A DNA stretch of 64,000 nucleotides from Taxawa tesnikishii (nom. ined.) (lineage: Eukaryota; Ascomycota; Dothideomycetes; Dothideales): assembly GCA_030247885.1 (NCBI GenBank), contig JAPDRO010000005.1, forward strand, positions 62,001 to 126,000, in the 5' to 3' direction. The position numbers were made by a program, and so were the translations under genes. Below are positions 21,489-34,700 of the stretch, piece after piece. A model generated the notes under the pieces. That model was not told where the DNA came from. It saw only the letters and a list, made by a program, of their open reading frames with translations, and ran no database searches. Each line of letters starts with the position of its first letter. Position 1 is the first letter of the stretch.

Positions 21489-23562
21489 TCAACCACCAAA
21501 CTTCCCGGCACCCCTAGCCGCCTTCCTCCACAGCACCGCCCACTCCCCTTCCCACCCCGTCTCCCCATCACCTCCGCCTTCGGCTCCGCGACACTCAGAC
21601 ACTTCATCACACTCTCAGCAACCTCACCCTTGAGCTCCACAGCCGGCTCCTCGCGCGGCATATCCGGCACGACGGTCCTCAGCGCTCTGATGGCTGCGCG
21701 CTGGTGTCCTGTTTCCGCGACCCGAGACAGTATGGTGGCGTACGCGGCCTCCGGACGCGAGAGGAAGCGCCGCGGGAAGCTGGACCAGGTACCCCAGAAG
21801 TCGGACCAGTTGAGCGTTGAGGCCTGGGATCGGAATGTGGAGAGCGTGAGCTCGAGAGGATGTGTAGGTGCCGGGGTGGTTATGGTAGCGTTTGGAGGGG
21901 TTGTGGCTGATGCGAGGAGGGAGACAATGGCGGGGAGGTGGGGTTGTAACCTGCTGCGTGCATTGAGTCGAGGACGGTTGTCACCTTCTTGATGAGGGAT
22001 TTGTTGAGTTTGAGGCTGTCTGGAGAGCCGTCGGTTCGCTTGGTGAGGAGGCCCGCCGGTGGGAGCAGTGTGCGGAGAATGAGCATGTAAGTCTCCTCGT
22101 CTGGAATGAGGCAGGCGAGATGCATTTCTTCAAGTTGGGAGATTAGGCTTAACGGCGTGTAGCCCATGTGTCCGAGTTGGTGACCGTAACAGTGGAGTTC
22201 AAGGTGGCACTGCCAGTCAGATTGTGAAGGAAACCTGGGCATCTGATTGTAGAAAGACTGCAGAAACAGGGTACTGTCTCTGTCATTTCCTCCCTTTCCG
22301 AGCGCTTCCAGAGCCGCTTGTGGCTCCATGGCTTTCAGATGATCGAGCATCTGCCGTTTCGATCCCTCTTGATCTAATAGGACAGCATGGTCGGAACCCA
22401 AAGCTAGCCGACGTGCAGACGTGTGAAAGGCTCGAGCCTGCTGCGCTTGTTGGGAACTGGAAACATGCGGTCCGCTCAGCAACGGAGAGGAACCGTATCC
22501 TTTCGCAATCTGGCGTTTTGTCGGTTGCACCGGGTTCTCGAGCAGTCTCTGTCCCTCTTGAGACTCATCAGCTTCCTTGTCTTGCTTCTCGCTCTCCTTT
22601 GCCTTGTTTGCCCTTCTCAATATCCCGTTCCACAGTGCCTCGAGATCGATTTGCCCTCTCTTCTCATCCGTCATCATTTGTACCACAATGCGCGCTCCAT
22701 CATTCCGGCCTCCAAATCCAACAAAGCCTTTGGATTCGTCTGCTTCCACCTCCTTGTGCTCTTCCAGAACACCACCTTCAACTCTTCCTACATTCACGCA
22801 GACCCAGCCTGTCCGGATGCCATCATCCACCTCTCCTTCACCAGTAGCCTTTGCTCCAACAGCGCTGAGGAGTCTAGTTCGCTTCGCCTTTCTCCTCATC
22901 TTGAGCTTTAGCTCGTTCCTGCCCAGCAATCCATCCGCGTACGGTGAGAGCTGATGCGTGCTACGCAGCCATCTGCAAAGCCGGTCCGCAGAGACGTGGA
23001 GATGCTTCTCAGAACGCGCAGTTCCAATGATCATGAGCAGGTTCGCGCCGAGCGCTGGTGGCGGGTCCAGTGAACGGAGATCGAGCAGGGAAAGGTCATC
23101 TAAACCAAGGTCTACTGAGATGTGCTCGAGTAGGGGCTTGAGGAGCGGTGGAGGAGTGGGTGGAAGGTCGGGTAGGCGCTGGCGCTCCGACAAAGGATGA
23201 AATTGCTGGGCGACAGGAGGATTAACTTGTAGGTACCATGGCACTGCGGTTTGCTGTTGTGGTGGCGGGTACGCATCGCTCGTAGCGGCAGCATCAAGGT
23301 TATTCTCGATGTCGATTTCGTCCTGGACCTGTTCTGAGATTGGAACTTCCTCGTCTGTTGCTTGGTCTGTCTGTGACTTCTCCGCCAGAGCGCTCGCGCG
23401 CGACGAGAAGGCGGACGTCTGCTGCGGCGAAGCTCTTTGCCATAGTTGTGAGCGCTGCGGAAGCGAAACTTGGAAACCGGCAGCGGCAACAAAGGAGCGC
23501 AAGAGCTGCGTCCTACAGCCGCTACATGCCAAAGAAGTCGAAATAGCGTTCCTCAATGCCAT
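21489..23562 (-). CDS. ATP25: ATP25, mitochondrial mRNA-stability/ATPase synthesis protein
   Basis: Mitochondrial protein whose N-terminal half is a RsfS/Iojap-like ribosome-silencing domain and whose C-terminal half stabilises the ATP9 mRNA in yeast; the two halves are separated by proteolysis there. The N-terminus is a basic presequence. The RsfS-like domain includes LSLLDLRSLDPPPALGANLL and SADRLCRWLR. Then come a low-complexity linker with an AFHTSARR-type second presequence-like patch and the M domain. Two slips split the end. At 21940-21943 one C (minus strand) is missing, after which the frame continues through WSDFWGTWSSFPRRFLSRPE and VVPDMPREEPAVELKGEVAE. At 21563-21566 one G (minus) is missing before WAVLWRKAARGAG and the stop at 21489. 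The corrected length is 691 residues. The uncorrected frame stops 130 residues early. Confidence 0.9.
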
Positions 23563-24001
23563 TATTAGTGAATGTGTATGTTCTTGTACGGGTTAAAGGT
23601 GGCTTTCACTCCTCTTCTCGCTTGGCTTGGCAATCTACAGAAACAGAAACCTGGGGTAATCGGCAAAACACATGTATTCGATTCCAAACGGTAGCCGAGC
23701 GGATCTTCGCATCCTTCTTCCGCTTCGTGTTCTGATAACCTGAGTGGAAACACAGAGAACCCCCAACAAATATGGAAACACGGCTGGTCAGAGATGAAAC
23801 GCTGCGCTCCTGAGATAAGTCGTGAACAAATTCTGTCGTCTTCTTCGTAACGGAAAGATATATACTGTAACGGAATGCACTGCCCCTTTGAGAAACAGGC
23901 AAGAAGATCGCCCAGCGGTCCCTCAAGCACTCGCCTGAAACGCCTTCGCACAACGCAAAAATACTCGGACAATACGAGCATTCAAACCCGAACAGTACAA
24001 A
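23563..24001. other. Intergenic, no gene seen
   Basis: 439 bases between the start of ATP25 and the 3' end of the MscS-type gene, both on the minus strand. The short frames have no recognisable content. Confidence 0.5.
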
Positions 24002-26350
24002 CTACCGCCTAGGAGGCTGTAGGTATGTGACAGGGCCGTGGCCTCCAGTGCCCTTTTCCACGTCAATCCTCTCCGTACTAGGCCTATTTCTTTGCCCTTC
24101 CCAGCTGATCCTCAGACTCTCCCCACTCCTCCTTATACCATGCACCGACTCTGCGTCTGATTGAGCAGACGCTCTTCGGCCTGTCAATCCAGCAATCATC
24201 CCGGCACCGGGTAGTGCTGTCGTCAGTGCACTACTCACAGCCTCCTGGAGTGTTCCCTTGGGGAACAATCGCTTGGCCTCCTTCTCGGTGCCATGCGCAG
24301 CACGTGCAGCCTGTGCTTCAGAATCCGAAACGGCGACGGAGTATGATGGGTTTTCTGGCGAGCCCAGTCCAGGGCCGGAACCGCCTGGTGGGTCGATGGG
24401 AATAGCACGCATGGCGGCCAGGAGGGCGCACATGAACTTGTTGCGACGTGTGCTGCGAAGGAGCTCATTGGAGAAGTTGGACTGCCGGTGTTGTCAGTAA
24501 ATTGCACGGTACGACAAGTCTGACGTTCTTACCTTGTGTCTGATCTCAACACGAAGATCAAGCTTACTCATGTCACCGACGCCGATCAACTCGATATCGA
24601 GCTCGGGCTGGAAGTCACGCCTGTTTTCGTCTGCCTGGACAAACTTCTCCAGCTCGCGACGTAGCGCTAGGATGTCCTCGTGGCTGGTGCCGGCACAGAC
24701 AGCCAATGTGAGACGCTCCTTCATCGCCTTGCTGCGGGAGACATTCTCTATCCAGAGAGTGTTGGCGACATTGTGAGGAATTTGAACGATCTTGTCGCTA
24801 TCAACGCGCCGGAAGACGCTGTACATGAGCGAGATGTGTTCAACGACAAACTCATCCTTGCCAATGTCGACACGGTCGCCCACATCGTACGGGTGCTTGA
24901 CAAAGAGGAAGATGCAGCAGCTGAGGAATTCGGTGACCGTACCACCAATGGCGAATGCAAGACCGGTGAAGGTAGACCAGAGCTGTGTGGTCTTGGATGC
25001 GAGGTTCTTGCTGAAGAAGGCAGCGTAAACGAAAGCGATGGCGACGAGGACCACAAGGCTGAGGAGACGGTCCAACACCTTGATGGCCTGACTGATATCG
25101 TGCATGCTCGTAGCCCTATTCTTGCGCTCCAGACCCGTCTCAATGACAAGTGCGACCATCTCGTCCAAGCTCACATCTCCGTTGCAGTCCTTGTCCAGAG
25201 CCGCGAAGATCTCTTCCGCTTCCTCGACGCGGTCTTGGCCGAGGATTTCAACGATGTCCTTTTGGTAGAGGGCATCCTTGCCTTCGGCCACAAACGACAG
25301 CCACAGACGCCTGGCGAGTGCTTTGCATGCTCGTTTGGTCTCAAGGGCTTCAATGACAATAGAGTGTGCTGAGGTCGCGTTGAAAACCTCCTTTCCGGTG
25401 ATTTCGGAGGCCATGTTGCCGAAAGCAGCAGTGACCTTGTCACGCACGCGACCGATGTCAGCCATGGCCTTTGTACGGATGCCGGCTTTGTTGAGTGTCT
25501 TCCGTACTCCCGAGGTATCGGAATCATGAATGTCGTAATCTTCTTCCGCAAACTCCGGGCAGAACGAGGGAAAGAGCGTGCGGGAGGCGTCGTACATCAA
25601 GTCGAGGATGTGGATCGTTCTCTTGCTCTCGCGAATCTTGGCATCGAACTGCTTGCGGTGGTAGTTGATACTAACTAGCTGCACCAAAAACTTCTCAACG
25701 AGGAAGATAGCTGCCACGACTATGGTCGCCAACATAACTGTGTGCAAAGTGACAAGCCATCCATCTCCGCAGTGCTTCTCGTCGAAGCTACAGATAACCG
25801 GAACTGTAGCCCAGGCGGTGATGGACCAGAGGAACAACGATAGCGGGATCTCCAAAGCGATCAGGATTAGGGAGTATTTGCGGATACCCTTGCTAATCAG
25901 ACCGCAGGCGGCCTGGAAGACCAAGGGAGTAGCCTTGGCAAAGAGTTTGCACACCCACAGACTGAGCCAGATGATTTCAATCCAGATGAACAAGCCTAGA
26001 AGGCGAATGTTGCCAGCCCTTGCGTTCTTGTAGATAGTATCGCAGAGGGCCAGAGGGATGGAGAGTATGCCTGCAACGGGCAAGATGTACAAGGCGTAAC
26101 GTGTAATGTAAGAGAGCTCGTGGACTTTGTAGAAGAAATTTCCGATCTGCGTTAAGGCATCCTCTTCGCCATCGTCTCCAAGCCTCTTTGCATCTTGAGA
26201 AGAAAGGTCGTCCGTAGTCTTGCGACGGCCCTGGAGGACAGGTCGCGGGCTTTCGATTGCTGTTATTGTGACATCCGTTCCGTAAGTCTTCTCGATGTGA
26301 CTAGTCGCGGGCAATGTTGTCATTGGGGTAACGTGGTCATGGTTGGACAT
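24002..26350 (-). CDS. MscS-type mechanosensitive channel with EF-hand
   Basis: Fungal MscS-family channel of the Msy1/Msy2 type, which act at the ER and in calcium handling during osmotic shock in fission yeast. Exon 1 is 26350-24533, the intron is 24532-24482 (GTAAGA..GCAG), exon 2 is 24481-24002. Several hydrophobic helices precede a soluble part with an EF-hand loop, DKDCNGDVSLDE. Two further helices then lead into the MscS core, LAFAIGGTVTEFLSCCIFLF followed by VKHPYDVGDRVDIG. The cytoplasmic vestibule follows, and exon 2 codes for a hydrophilic tail ending VTYLQPPRR. The protein is about 765 residues and shows no frame slip. Reading through the intron would lose the last 160 residues. 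Confidence 0.9.
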
Positions 26351-28322
26351 CTTCGTGAAAGGGACCAGGACCAGCCCTCTATATGCACCTCAGTGCTGTT
26401 CTGTATGGACCAACGATCGGCGCTCTTGCGGGGAGAAGAACAAGATAAACCTGTTATCAAAGCAAGGATGGGTTGGAAAAATTGTAAAATACTCAACGAA
26501 AGTAAATTCGTGTCGGTCTTGTCGTTGTTTCGTCAAGGGGAGGAGGGGGTTGGTGGGTTTCGTATCTATATCACACAATTTACCCCGGAGTCTCATCTCA
26601 CTTTCAACTGCAACTGGTTTGTTGAGCCGCGGCGCGAAAGAACCCAGGAATATGGGTAGGACTCATACTAGTATGATTTTGGATTTACCATTGTGCAAGG
26701 ATTCTGTGCACAGCTCGCTTGAGGGATGTAGAACGCCAGCCCCGGGTCAAGCCCGACGCTTCTATCACAAACACTGATCCGTTCACACCACTGAGGGCTC
26801 TTGACCGCCGACGCCGAATCTCAAAGCGGATGGCGGATGGCATGTCGGCAGCTTCGAGGCATGGCCGAGGCCCAAGTACAGCACATTGCTGCAAAGTCTA
26901 CCACCTCTTGGAGCAAAGTGCTCTTCGGTATGCCCTAACTTGCATAGAGGCGTCTCTGCATGGAGCTGAGCATGGACTCGGCGTGGGCGTTTGAGAGGCG
27001 TCAACAACACAGTGTGGCGCGTTCTGGTGAGTCCCCCGTCGAGGGTCCGTGTTGAACGTGAAACGGCAACGATGGCGAATCAGACAGCAGATTCAGCAGG
27101 AGTTCTCCGGTGAGAAGCGCATGTGCATGAGCATGCTCCAGCACGGTCCTAAGCTAACTTTCTGGTCAACGATGCATCTGGACCTTGTGGGAACAATAAC
27201 AAGGGACGCTTTCCCAGATTGGGCTTGCAAGCTGTGCTGCGTGATCCCGGAAAGGAAAAGAATAGGGTGTTGGAGAGCCGTTCCAAGTCTTCGGAAACAT
27301 GACTCGCGCATTGCATGCACAGACGGATCCAAGAAGCGAGGCAAGCCTAGACGGCGCCTCACGCGGGAGCCTCTGAGCTGAACTTCTGCTAAAGACGCCA
27401 GCTTTTCTCGACTTCGGCTGATTTTGAGATGGATGTCAACCGCGCGGTGACAAGCTGTCGGCTCGGCAGGTGCTCCGCCAATCTGGCTTGTCTGTCTAAC
27501 GCATCTACTCTACTAGTTCTCTATCTTGGAGGGGGACATGTATAGCTGATTTGCTCAATGATATGCAGCAAGCCGGCAAAGTCCACGTGGAACACGCCTA
27601 TTCCGGACGTCTCGCGTACAAAACAGGTAGTGTCCTGGCAGTGACCATCAGGAAGGGGAAAAAGGATCGGCGGGGAAGAAAGAACTTGCAGGAGCTGAGC
27701 CTTTCCACAAGGGCATTGCATGTCCAGCTACAGTCCCTTCATACACCACAGCTACCCGTATGGTCACCGCGAGTTGGACTCCATCCAGAAGAATTGCATC
27801 GGGACCCTCGCATGGTTCTGACTTTCTGTGACAGACCAGAGACGACTCCCGGCGGTGACAGACTCCATAGAGCAGTCTCTGGCTGTGGGGTTTCGGATAG
27901 TCGACCAGGTCGGCGGAGCTGTATTTGAGCTGAACCGAGGGCAGTGCTCCAGCAAACCTTACCGTGACCTGTCAAACTTGCTGCGAACGCTTCTAGAACC
28001 TAACAGACTCCCTTCACGACATCGGCGATTGAGCTTGTCCTACATCTGCACACTAATCCAAATTCGAAGCGAAGATGGCTTCCTATGCATCCTGGCTTTG
28101 TGGCTGGCTGATGGCGTTCGGAGACCCCAGTACTACACAAGCCTCGATCGCGGAATCGCATCCAACGGAGCATTTGCGTTCTTGGCTCTCGAAGATCTGT
28201 GCGAAACTGCTGCGAACAAGCTTGTTGAGCTCGCTACGCCTCGGTTGTGGTGCGAAGATGGTAAGACAGCTGGAGGGTGCTTGACCTTTGTTCATCTGGT
28301 CCGACACGCTAGTACTGGTATC
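26351..28322. other. Gene-poor region, no gene seen
   Basis: Upstream of the MscS gene. A 227-codon plus-strand frame at 27828-28511 does not begin at an ATG and lacks domain features. No convincing exon chain was found. Confidence 0.4.
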
Positions 28323-28776
28323 ATGGACCTCTCGGTGGAAGCGCTGGATACTGTACATCCAGACGGTAAGATCTCTCCTTACCTATATAACCTTCCGAGG
28401 AGCCTTGTAAGTAATCCATTGGCAACACATGACTCTTCCTATTTCCGCTCTCATTGTTCCTCCATCCTCCCCGACGACAGACGGGTTCAGCTCGCCTGTC
28501 TTTTTGTCTAGAGTATCCCCTGCAGCAGTTAACGCAGAGGACATAGACATCTTTCTCGCAGCGCACCGGCAACGCAGACTTTCAACATCGAGCGATTCGG
28601 ACACTTCGTGGGCTTCCATTAGGGCACATCCTACTCGAAAGGGCAGGAAAAAGTCTGTTGTAGCGGTCCTACGGCTGCTGTTGCGTCGTCTGAGAGAACT
28701 GATCAAGAACCGCCACACACGTTGCCAAAAAGGGTACACCACGAGCGAAGGGACCTTCCAGCCCAAGTCTGCCTAA
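28323..28776 (+). CDS. Possible small two-exon hypothetical gene
   Basis: Starting at MDLSVEALDTVHPD (28323), a GTAAGA donor after 28365 and a CAG acceptor at 28480 join in phase to a 98-codon exon with FLAAHRQRRLSTSSDSDTSW and a basic Leu/Arg-rich helix, ending at 28776. The product would be 112 residues and is not recognised. The stop is only 11 bases from the next start codon, which is very tight for a fungal gene, so it may be a fragment or part of the next gene's leader. Confidence 0.28.
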
Positions 28777-28787
28777 ATCCTCTCAGA

Positions 28788-30714
28788 ATGGATGAGAAGA
28801 AAACGGCTACTGAGCAGGTCCGACCTGTCAGCGATACATCATCAGACGCTGATCCTGAGCGAGCCTTCTCTGACCCGCGCTGGTCACCCGGCCTTATCCA
28901 AAGGTTTCCATGGCTTGGCTTCGGCTCTCTAGCTTTTGTTCTCCTCTGCGCCGCCTGCTCTATCATTACTCTCTTTTGTCCAACAATAAATCCGAGACTC
29001 AATGGCCGACGGCGCTCGCTCCCAATGTCATCCTTTCCGGTCTTAACAGCGCGGCCAACATCGCTTTCAGCATTGCCATAGGAAATGGTATTGCTATTGC
29101 GTGGTGGCGCAAGACTTTGAAGGGTGCAACAGTCGAAGAGCTGCACCGGTCATGGTCCTTCAGCACAAGCCTTAAGGAGGTTGTCATGAGCCTCAAATAC
29201 TTCAACTTCATCGCTCTCGCTGCGCTGACGACGAAGTTGACCATCATCGACAGCATGCTGTTGCAGAGGGCAACGACAAGCACTGTGCTGCTCGACGATG
29301 GGAAGAACGTAACGGACATTGTTGGCTACAGCAACCAATCTTTCATCTACACGGGTCGTTTGTCTACCCGGTCGGGCCGTCCTTCAATGCTCTCTCCTGC
29401 GTTTGCTGCAGACCTCTCCATCTGGTCTCAAAGCGGGGGCCTTTTCCCCAGGCATTTCGCGGGTTGTGAAGGCGGCCTCTGCTTGCTACATGTTCCAGGC
29501 GCTGGCTTCGAGATTGACTGCAGTTCTCCGGTGACCAAAGCAATCGACCTCGGGCGATCCACCGTCAACGATGCTCAGATCATGAGCAATTGGAATGGAA
29601 CAGGATCAGCCAACGTTACTTCTAATTACCCGCTGTTCAACATCACCTTTCGCACGGATTACCGAAGTGAGCTGTATGCCCCGTACGACGACGGGATCAC
29701 TTATTCGAGAATCATCATGGACGTCCTTTACACCACTTCGAATGATACAACGCAGCTTAGCTGCCCGGGTACGCTTTCGCAGCAGACCTGCTACCTCCGA
29801 CCGGCAGTAATAAACTACCCAGTCACCGCACAACAATACGCTGGTACGCGCTCGACGAGCGGAGTCACACTGGGCTGGAATACGACATCACTAGCCTCAG
29901 CAGCCGAGAAGTCTATTTATGGTATCCAGGCCAACACTTCGGCGGGTGCGTATGACCGATCGCAGAAGCAGCAGTCGGGCTTCTCCATCCTGGAGTACAA
30001 CGACATCCAAGAGGACCATATCGCCGCGGCTTTCAATACCGACTCTCAACTGGGAGGCTTGCTTCTCGCGTTCCAGATGTATCTCAAAGGGGACGCCAGC
30101 ATATGGTACGACGGTTATTTAGGATACGTGACGGACTTCACGGGCATTGCACCTACGCAGCTGACGACGCTGCCCACATTGGAGCAATGCGGATACTGGT
30201 TCAACGACCCGATCGACTGGCTCGTACAGAGCATCAACGGCATCACCTTCTCCATGGCGCTCGACTTGGGCGGGGTAGCCTACCGCGAAGCCATCCGGGC
30301 CCGGGCCCAGGCCGGGGATGTCGACAGCTTGGCTGTCAACTACAACGGAACCCTCTACCTCGAAAAGGTGCACTACGAGACCGACTTCGGCTTCATGTGG
30401 GGCGCCTTCGCGTCCATGCTCGTGTGCGTGCTCTGCGTGCTGCCGACGTATTACGGATACTGGCAGCTCGGCCGCAAGGTGACACTCGGGCCGTTCGAGA
30501 TCGCGAACGCGTTCCGCGCGCCCGTGTTGGAGACGCCGCAGGGCTCGAACGTGGAGGTTGACGATCTGTTGAAGGAGGTCGGGGGAGGAAGGTCAGGTAT
30601 GGAGAGGTGGTGACGGGGGAGGGAGCGACGGGGACGCTGGGGATCGCGGAGCCGGAGAGGGTTAGGAGGGTGCATCCGAGGATTAATCCGCTGAAGAGTG
30701 CGAAGTCAACGTAG
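28788..30714 (+). CDS. Fungal multi-span membrane protein of unknown function
   Basis: Starts MDEKKTATEQVRPVSDTSSD. The first helix is WLGFGSLAFVLLCAACSIIT. At 28974-28977 a TTTT run is one T short; corrected, it continues LSNNKSETQWPTALAPNVIL. More helices follow (ANIAFSIAIGNGIAIAWWRK, FNFIALAALTTKLTIIDSML), then a long loop with several N-glycosylation sequons, so probably extracytoplasmic. The last helix region FGFMWGAFASMLVCVLCVLP leads into GYWQLGRKVTLGPFEIANAF. A second slip in GGGGG (30581-30585) hides the true end, VVTGEGATGTLGIAEPERVR, with a stop at 30712-30714. The corrected length is 642 residues. The family is common in fungal genomes, but I know no function for it. Confidence 0.8.
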
Positions 30715-31719
30715 ACGGGAGTCGACGATTTTTAATGAGATATGTTTTGAAGTGAACCAGCAAATCAGCTGCTGTCCGGCTTACGTCGTTGCAAGGATGA
30801 GGATTTCCACGGTGACCAACGGATGGTGGAAATATGTTATCGCAGTCTCTTGCGCCCCTTTGAAGACCAGCACGGGCGACTGATGCGATCATTTGGGAGC
30901 ATCACATCGTTGGATCAAAGACACGTGATGTGATACAGTACGTGATATACTGAGCTTTGGGCATTTGGACGTCGTCGGCGATGTCGGAGGATCGAAAGGC
31001 GAAGCGAGGCGAGGCGATATCTCTTCCTCTGCGCATGGTCGTCACCCCGCGAGATCGGCGTGGTTGATCGTCGCCTTTATACTCTGCTTCTGTCAGTAGA
31101 GAGCGAAGCGAGCGAGGCTAGACGCTGAGTGATCCGAGGCTTCCAGCTTGCAGCGTGTGGCAGAAGTCAAACGGAGGGGTGGCCCAATGCATTGCTGCAT
31201 CGCAAGTGTTCGCATTTGAACAAGAAATGCGTGTAATTGCCGCAGTATCATTGGCCGTTATCGCACTCGGGCGGGCTTACCCGCTGTCTTAACCGCTGCT
31301 TATTCTTCCGTATCTTCGCGGCCTGGCAGACGAGGCATGCAGTGTGTGTGTGTGGGTGTCGAGGAAAAGAACGGCTTGCCATGGCCTTTGGCCGTCTAAG
31401 GCATACAACCATGGCTGTCCTGTCCACATGCGCACGCCGAACCCGCATTGCATTGGGTGAAGACTTTTCGACTCGCGCACATGCCCATAAGCCTTGCACC
31501 GCAACCACGACCCGCGACTTGTCCGCACATACCGGTAGCTGCAGCCGTTCTCGCTCTGTCGCAAAGCTTCGTGTTGTATGACAAACACCGGCACCTGACG
31601 CATAAGTCTGCCGAGAGCCCATCATCGTTCATCGTACTTCTCCGAGGAGGTCGAGCGCACCATCCAAGGCGCAACACAGTGTGACAGCCTCCCTGGATGA
31701 GTCTTGAGCCCCCGCGTTC
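30715..31719. promoter_or_regulatory. Upstream region of the NirA-like regulator
   Basis: About 1 kb without a recognised gene, between a plus-strand stop and the start of the regulator. It should contain the promoter and leader. Several GATA cores are present (for example near 30945 and 31015), but at a density chance could give. Confidence 0.4.
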
Positions 31720-34700
31720 ATGGAAGAAGCAGGAGCGGTGCAAGGTTCTGGTCAAGTCCACCAGCCTGCTACAGGGAGCAACCTGAGCGACGGCCAATCC
31801 GTCGTTGCTGCAGGACCAGGAGGAGTATCAGCGCACAAGACGCCCACAAAGGCGCGCACGCGCAACCGTCGAAGCAAGCAGGACGACAACACCGACGACT
31901 CGAACAAACGACGATGTGTGAGTACGGCATGCATCGCCTGCAGGTACGCAAGACACGGACAGACGATCATACTTTACATCCACCAGGCATGACGGTGCAC
32001 ATGTACCCCTCCAAGCACACCATGTCACTAAACATCGAGCTATTACGTACAACCACCCCGTCTACCCGGATGCCTGCATGCATGTATCCATGCGAACCAC
32101 ATGTCGCACTCGAACGTGAACGTGAAAAGCTTCGCTGACGCTTTGTTCGCGCTCACAGGAAACGCAAGAGCAAATGCGACGGCCAGACCCCAGCCTGCGC
32201 CGCCTGCTCCCAGGTCTACGGCACAGAATGCATCTACGACCCCAACTCGGATCACCGTCGTAAAGGTGTCTACAAAAAGGATGTCGACACCAAAACTAAG
32301 GATTCGACCCTCCAGACCCTCATTCACGCTATCCTAAACTACCCGGAGGAAGACGTCCCTGCCCTCGTTCGCGAAATCCGTACTTGTGAGAGCCTGGACG
32401 ATGTCGCCGAGCGCATCGCGGCGAGGGAGAACGGTATGCTGGAAGAGGAGGACGAGACTGTCGGCGCGGACACACCCGCCGGTGCCGCACAGCCGGGTGC
32501 GGCGCCTACGTTCGAGACACAGTTGTTTGGCAAGATGGGAGAGCTGCGCTTGGATGACGGGTCAGTGAGGTATATCGGCGGGACGTCGAACCTCATCTTC
32601 CTGGGACCTGAGGAGGCTGCTGCCACGAGCCAGGCCGACCAATACCAACAGCAGGAAGACCCTATCACGTCGTGGACGAATGTCACTTCGGATCCGGAGC
32701 TGGTGGTCCATTTGCTGAACATGTACTTTACCTGGCACTATACGTATTTTACCTGCCTACCCAAATCGCTCTTCTACCGGGACTTCTTGCTTGGCAAACC
32801 GCCTGCGGATACGCGACGGAAGACGGAATACTGCACACCACTGCTGGTAAATGCCATCCTGGCTTTGGGTTGCCATTTCACCTCCAGTCCTGGAGCGCGA
32901 GACAACCCTGAAGATTCCGCCACTGCTGGCGATCACTTCTTCCGCGAGGCAAAGCGCCTCATCATGGAGAATGACGAGCACGAAAAGCCAAAGATCACCA
33001 CAGTGCAGGCGCTTGCGCTCATGTCCGTTCGTGAAGCCGGATGCGGACGGGAAGCGAAAGGATGGGTTTATTCGGGTATGAGTTTCCGCATGCTCAACGA
33101 TCTTGGCCTCAACCTGGATTCTGGCGGACTCGCTTCTGTCGGCCAAAGAAGCAACCTCGACGAAGCCGAAGAGGACGCTCGCAGAATCACCTTCTGGGGA
33201 TGTTTTCTCTTCGACAAATGCTGGTCGAATTACCTGGGCCGTCTGCCACAGTTGCCCACCAACATCATCACTGTGCCCAGATTCGATGTCTTTCCGGACG
33301 AAGACAGCGCCAACTGGAGTCCGTACACGGATTCCGGCTTCTCGCAGGCCCACTCCCAGCCCGCTCGCACGAGGGCCGTGGCGCTGCAGATCTCGGCTCT
33401 GTGCGAGATCAGCAACGACCTCATGCGGTTCTTCTACAACCCGACCGACATGGACAAAACGAAGGGCAAGCAGGTCGAGTTGAAGAAATTGAGTGAGATT
33501 CATACGCGATTGGAGACTTGGAGGAGGAACTTGCCAAAAGAGATGGAGCCGAAGGAGGGTTGCTTGTCCAGCGTGCTGATCATGCAGTAAGTCGAACTTA
33601 TTCACCAGCTCCATGTAGCATGGCCGCGATGCTCGCCCAGAAACTAACCGGGCATAGCATGTTCTTCCAGCTCCTCTTCATCCACCTTTTCCGACCATTC
33701 CTCAAATACAACAAAGCGACCTCCCCGCTTCCTGAAACCGTAAGTCCGCGCAAACTCTGCACACAGGCCGCAGCAATGATCTCCAAGTTGCTACGCCTCT
33801 ACAAACGTTCCCACGGTCTCCGCCAAATCTGCAACATCTGCGTCTACATCGCTCACTCAGCTTGCACGATCCATCTGCTCAATCTTCCGGACAAGAATGC
33901 GAGGAGAGACATCGTCCACGGCGTCAAGCATCTCGAAGAGATAGCCGAAGGCTGGCTATGTGCCCGCCGTACCCTCGTCGTCCTCTCAGTGCTGAGCCGC
34001 AAATGGAACGTTGAGCTCCCCGAAGAGGCCGCATCCGTGCTCGCGCGAACAGATTCCAAATTCGGCACTCACTACACGTACGAAGCCAGCTCGCCATCGT
34101 CGGCGCAACAGTCGCGTCCATCGTCCAGCCAGGTCTACCTCACGCCCTCTCAGCAGGCCAGTTGGCCGCATTCCCAACAAGCAATGCCGCAGCCCATGCT
34201 GCCACAGTCTACCGCTCCTCTACAACACAATTACTTCACCACCTCGCCAGCCATTTCCTCATCCGCTGGCACCGCATTCGCTCTTCAAGGACCGCAACCC
34301 CGCCCCAACCCCACGGTTTACACCCAAACAAACCTCCCCGCACCGCCACATAACGCCACGGACCTCCAGCCAGCATCGTACCCCTCGCACCAGTCCACGC
34401 CTGCGCCTCGGGGCGCCCATGGCAGCGTCGACAGCGGCATCAGTGGACGAACGGTCGAGCCGACCGCGGGCGCCAGTCCGAGCGATATGTTCGGCGGCGT
34501 CGAGGCGCTGCTCAGGGAGAGCCAGGACTGGGTGTTCAGGGATCAAACGCAACTCGCGCTCGGCTTCGATAACTGGGGTGGGGTCGTGGGGACGAGTGGA
34601 TGGATGGAGTTGGCGCTGGCGCTGGCGCTGGTGCGGCGAGCGGGAGGAGTCCCGTCGCTCGGGCTGGGTATGCGGCGATCAATGGCGGCAATGCGGCGCT

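Noticed and set aside
22224-22954. Plus-strand frames up to 207 codons
   Set aside because: Antisense to the continuous ATP25 coding frame, whose RsfS-like domain is clear.
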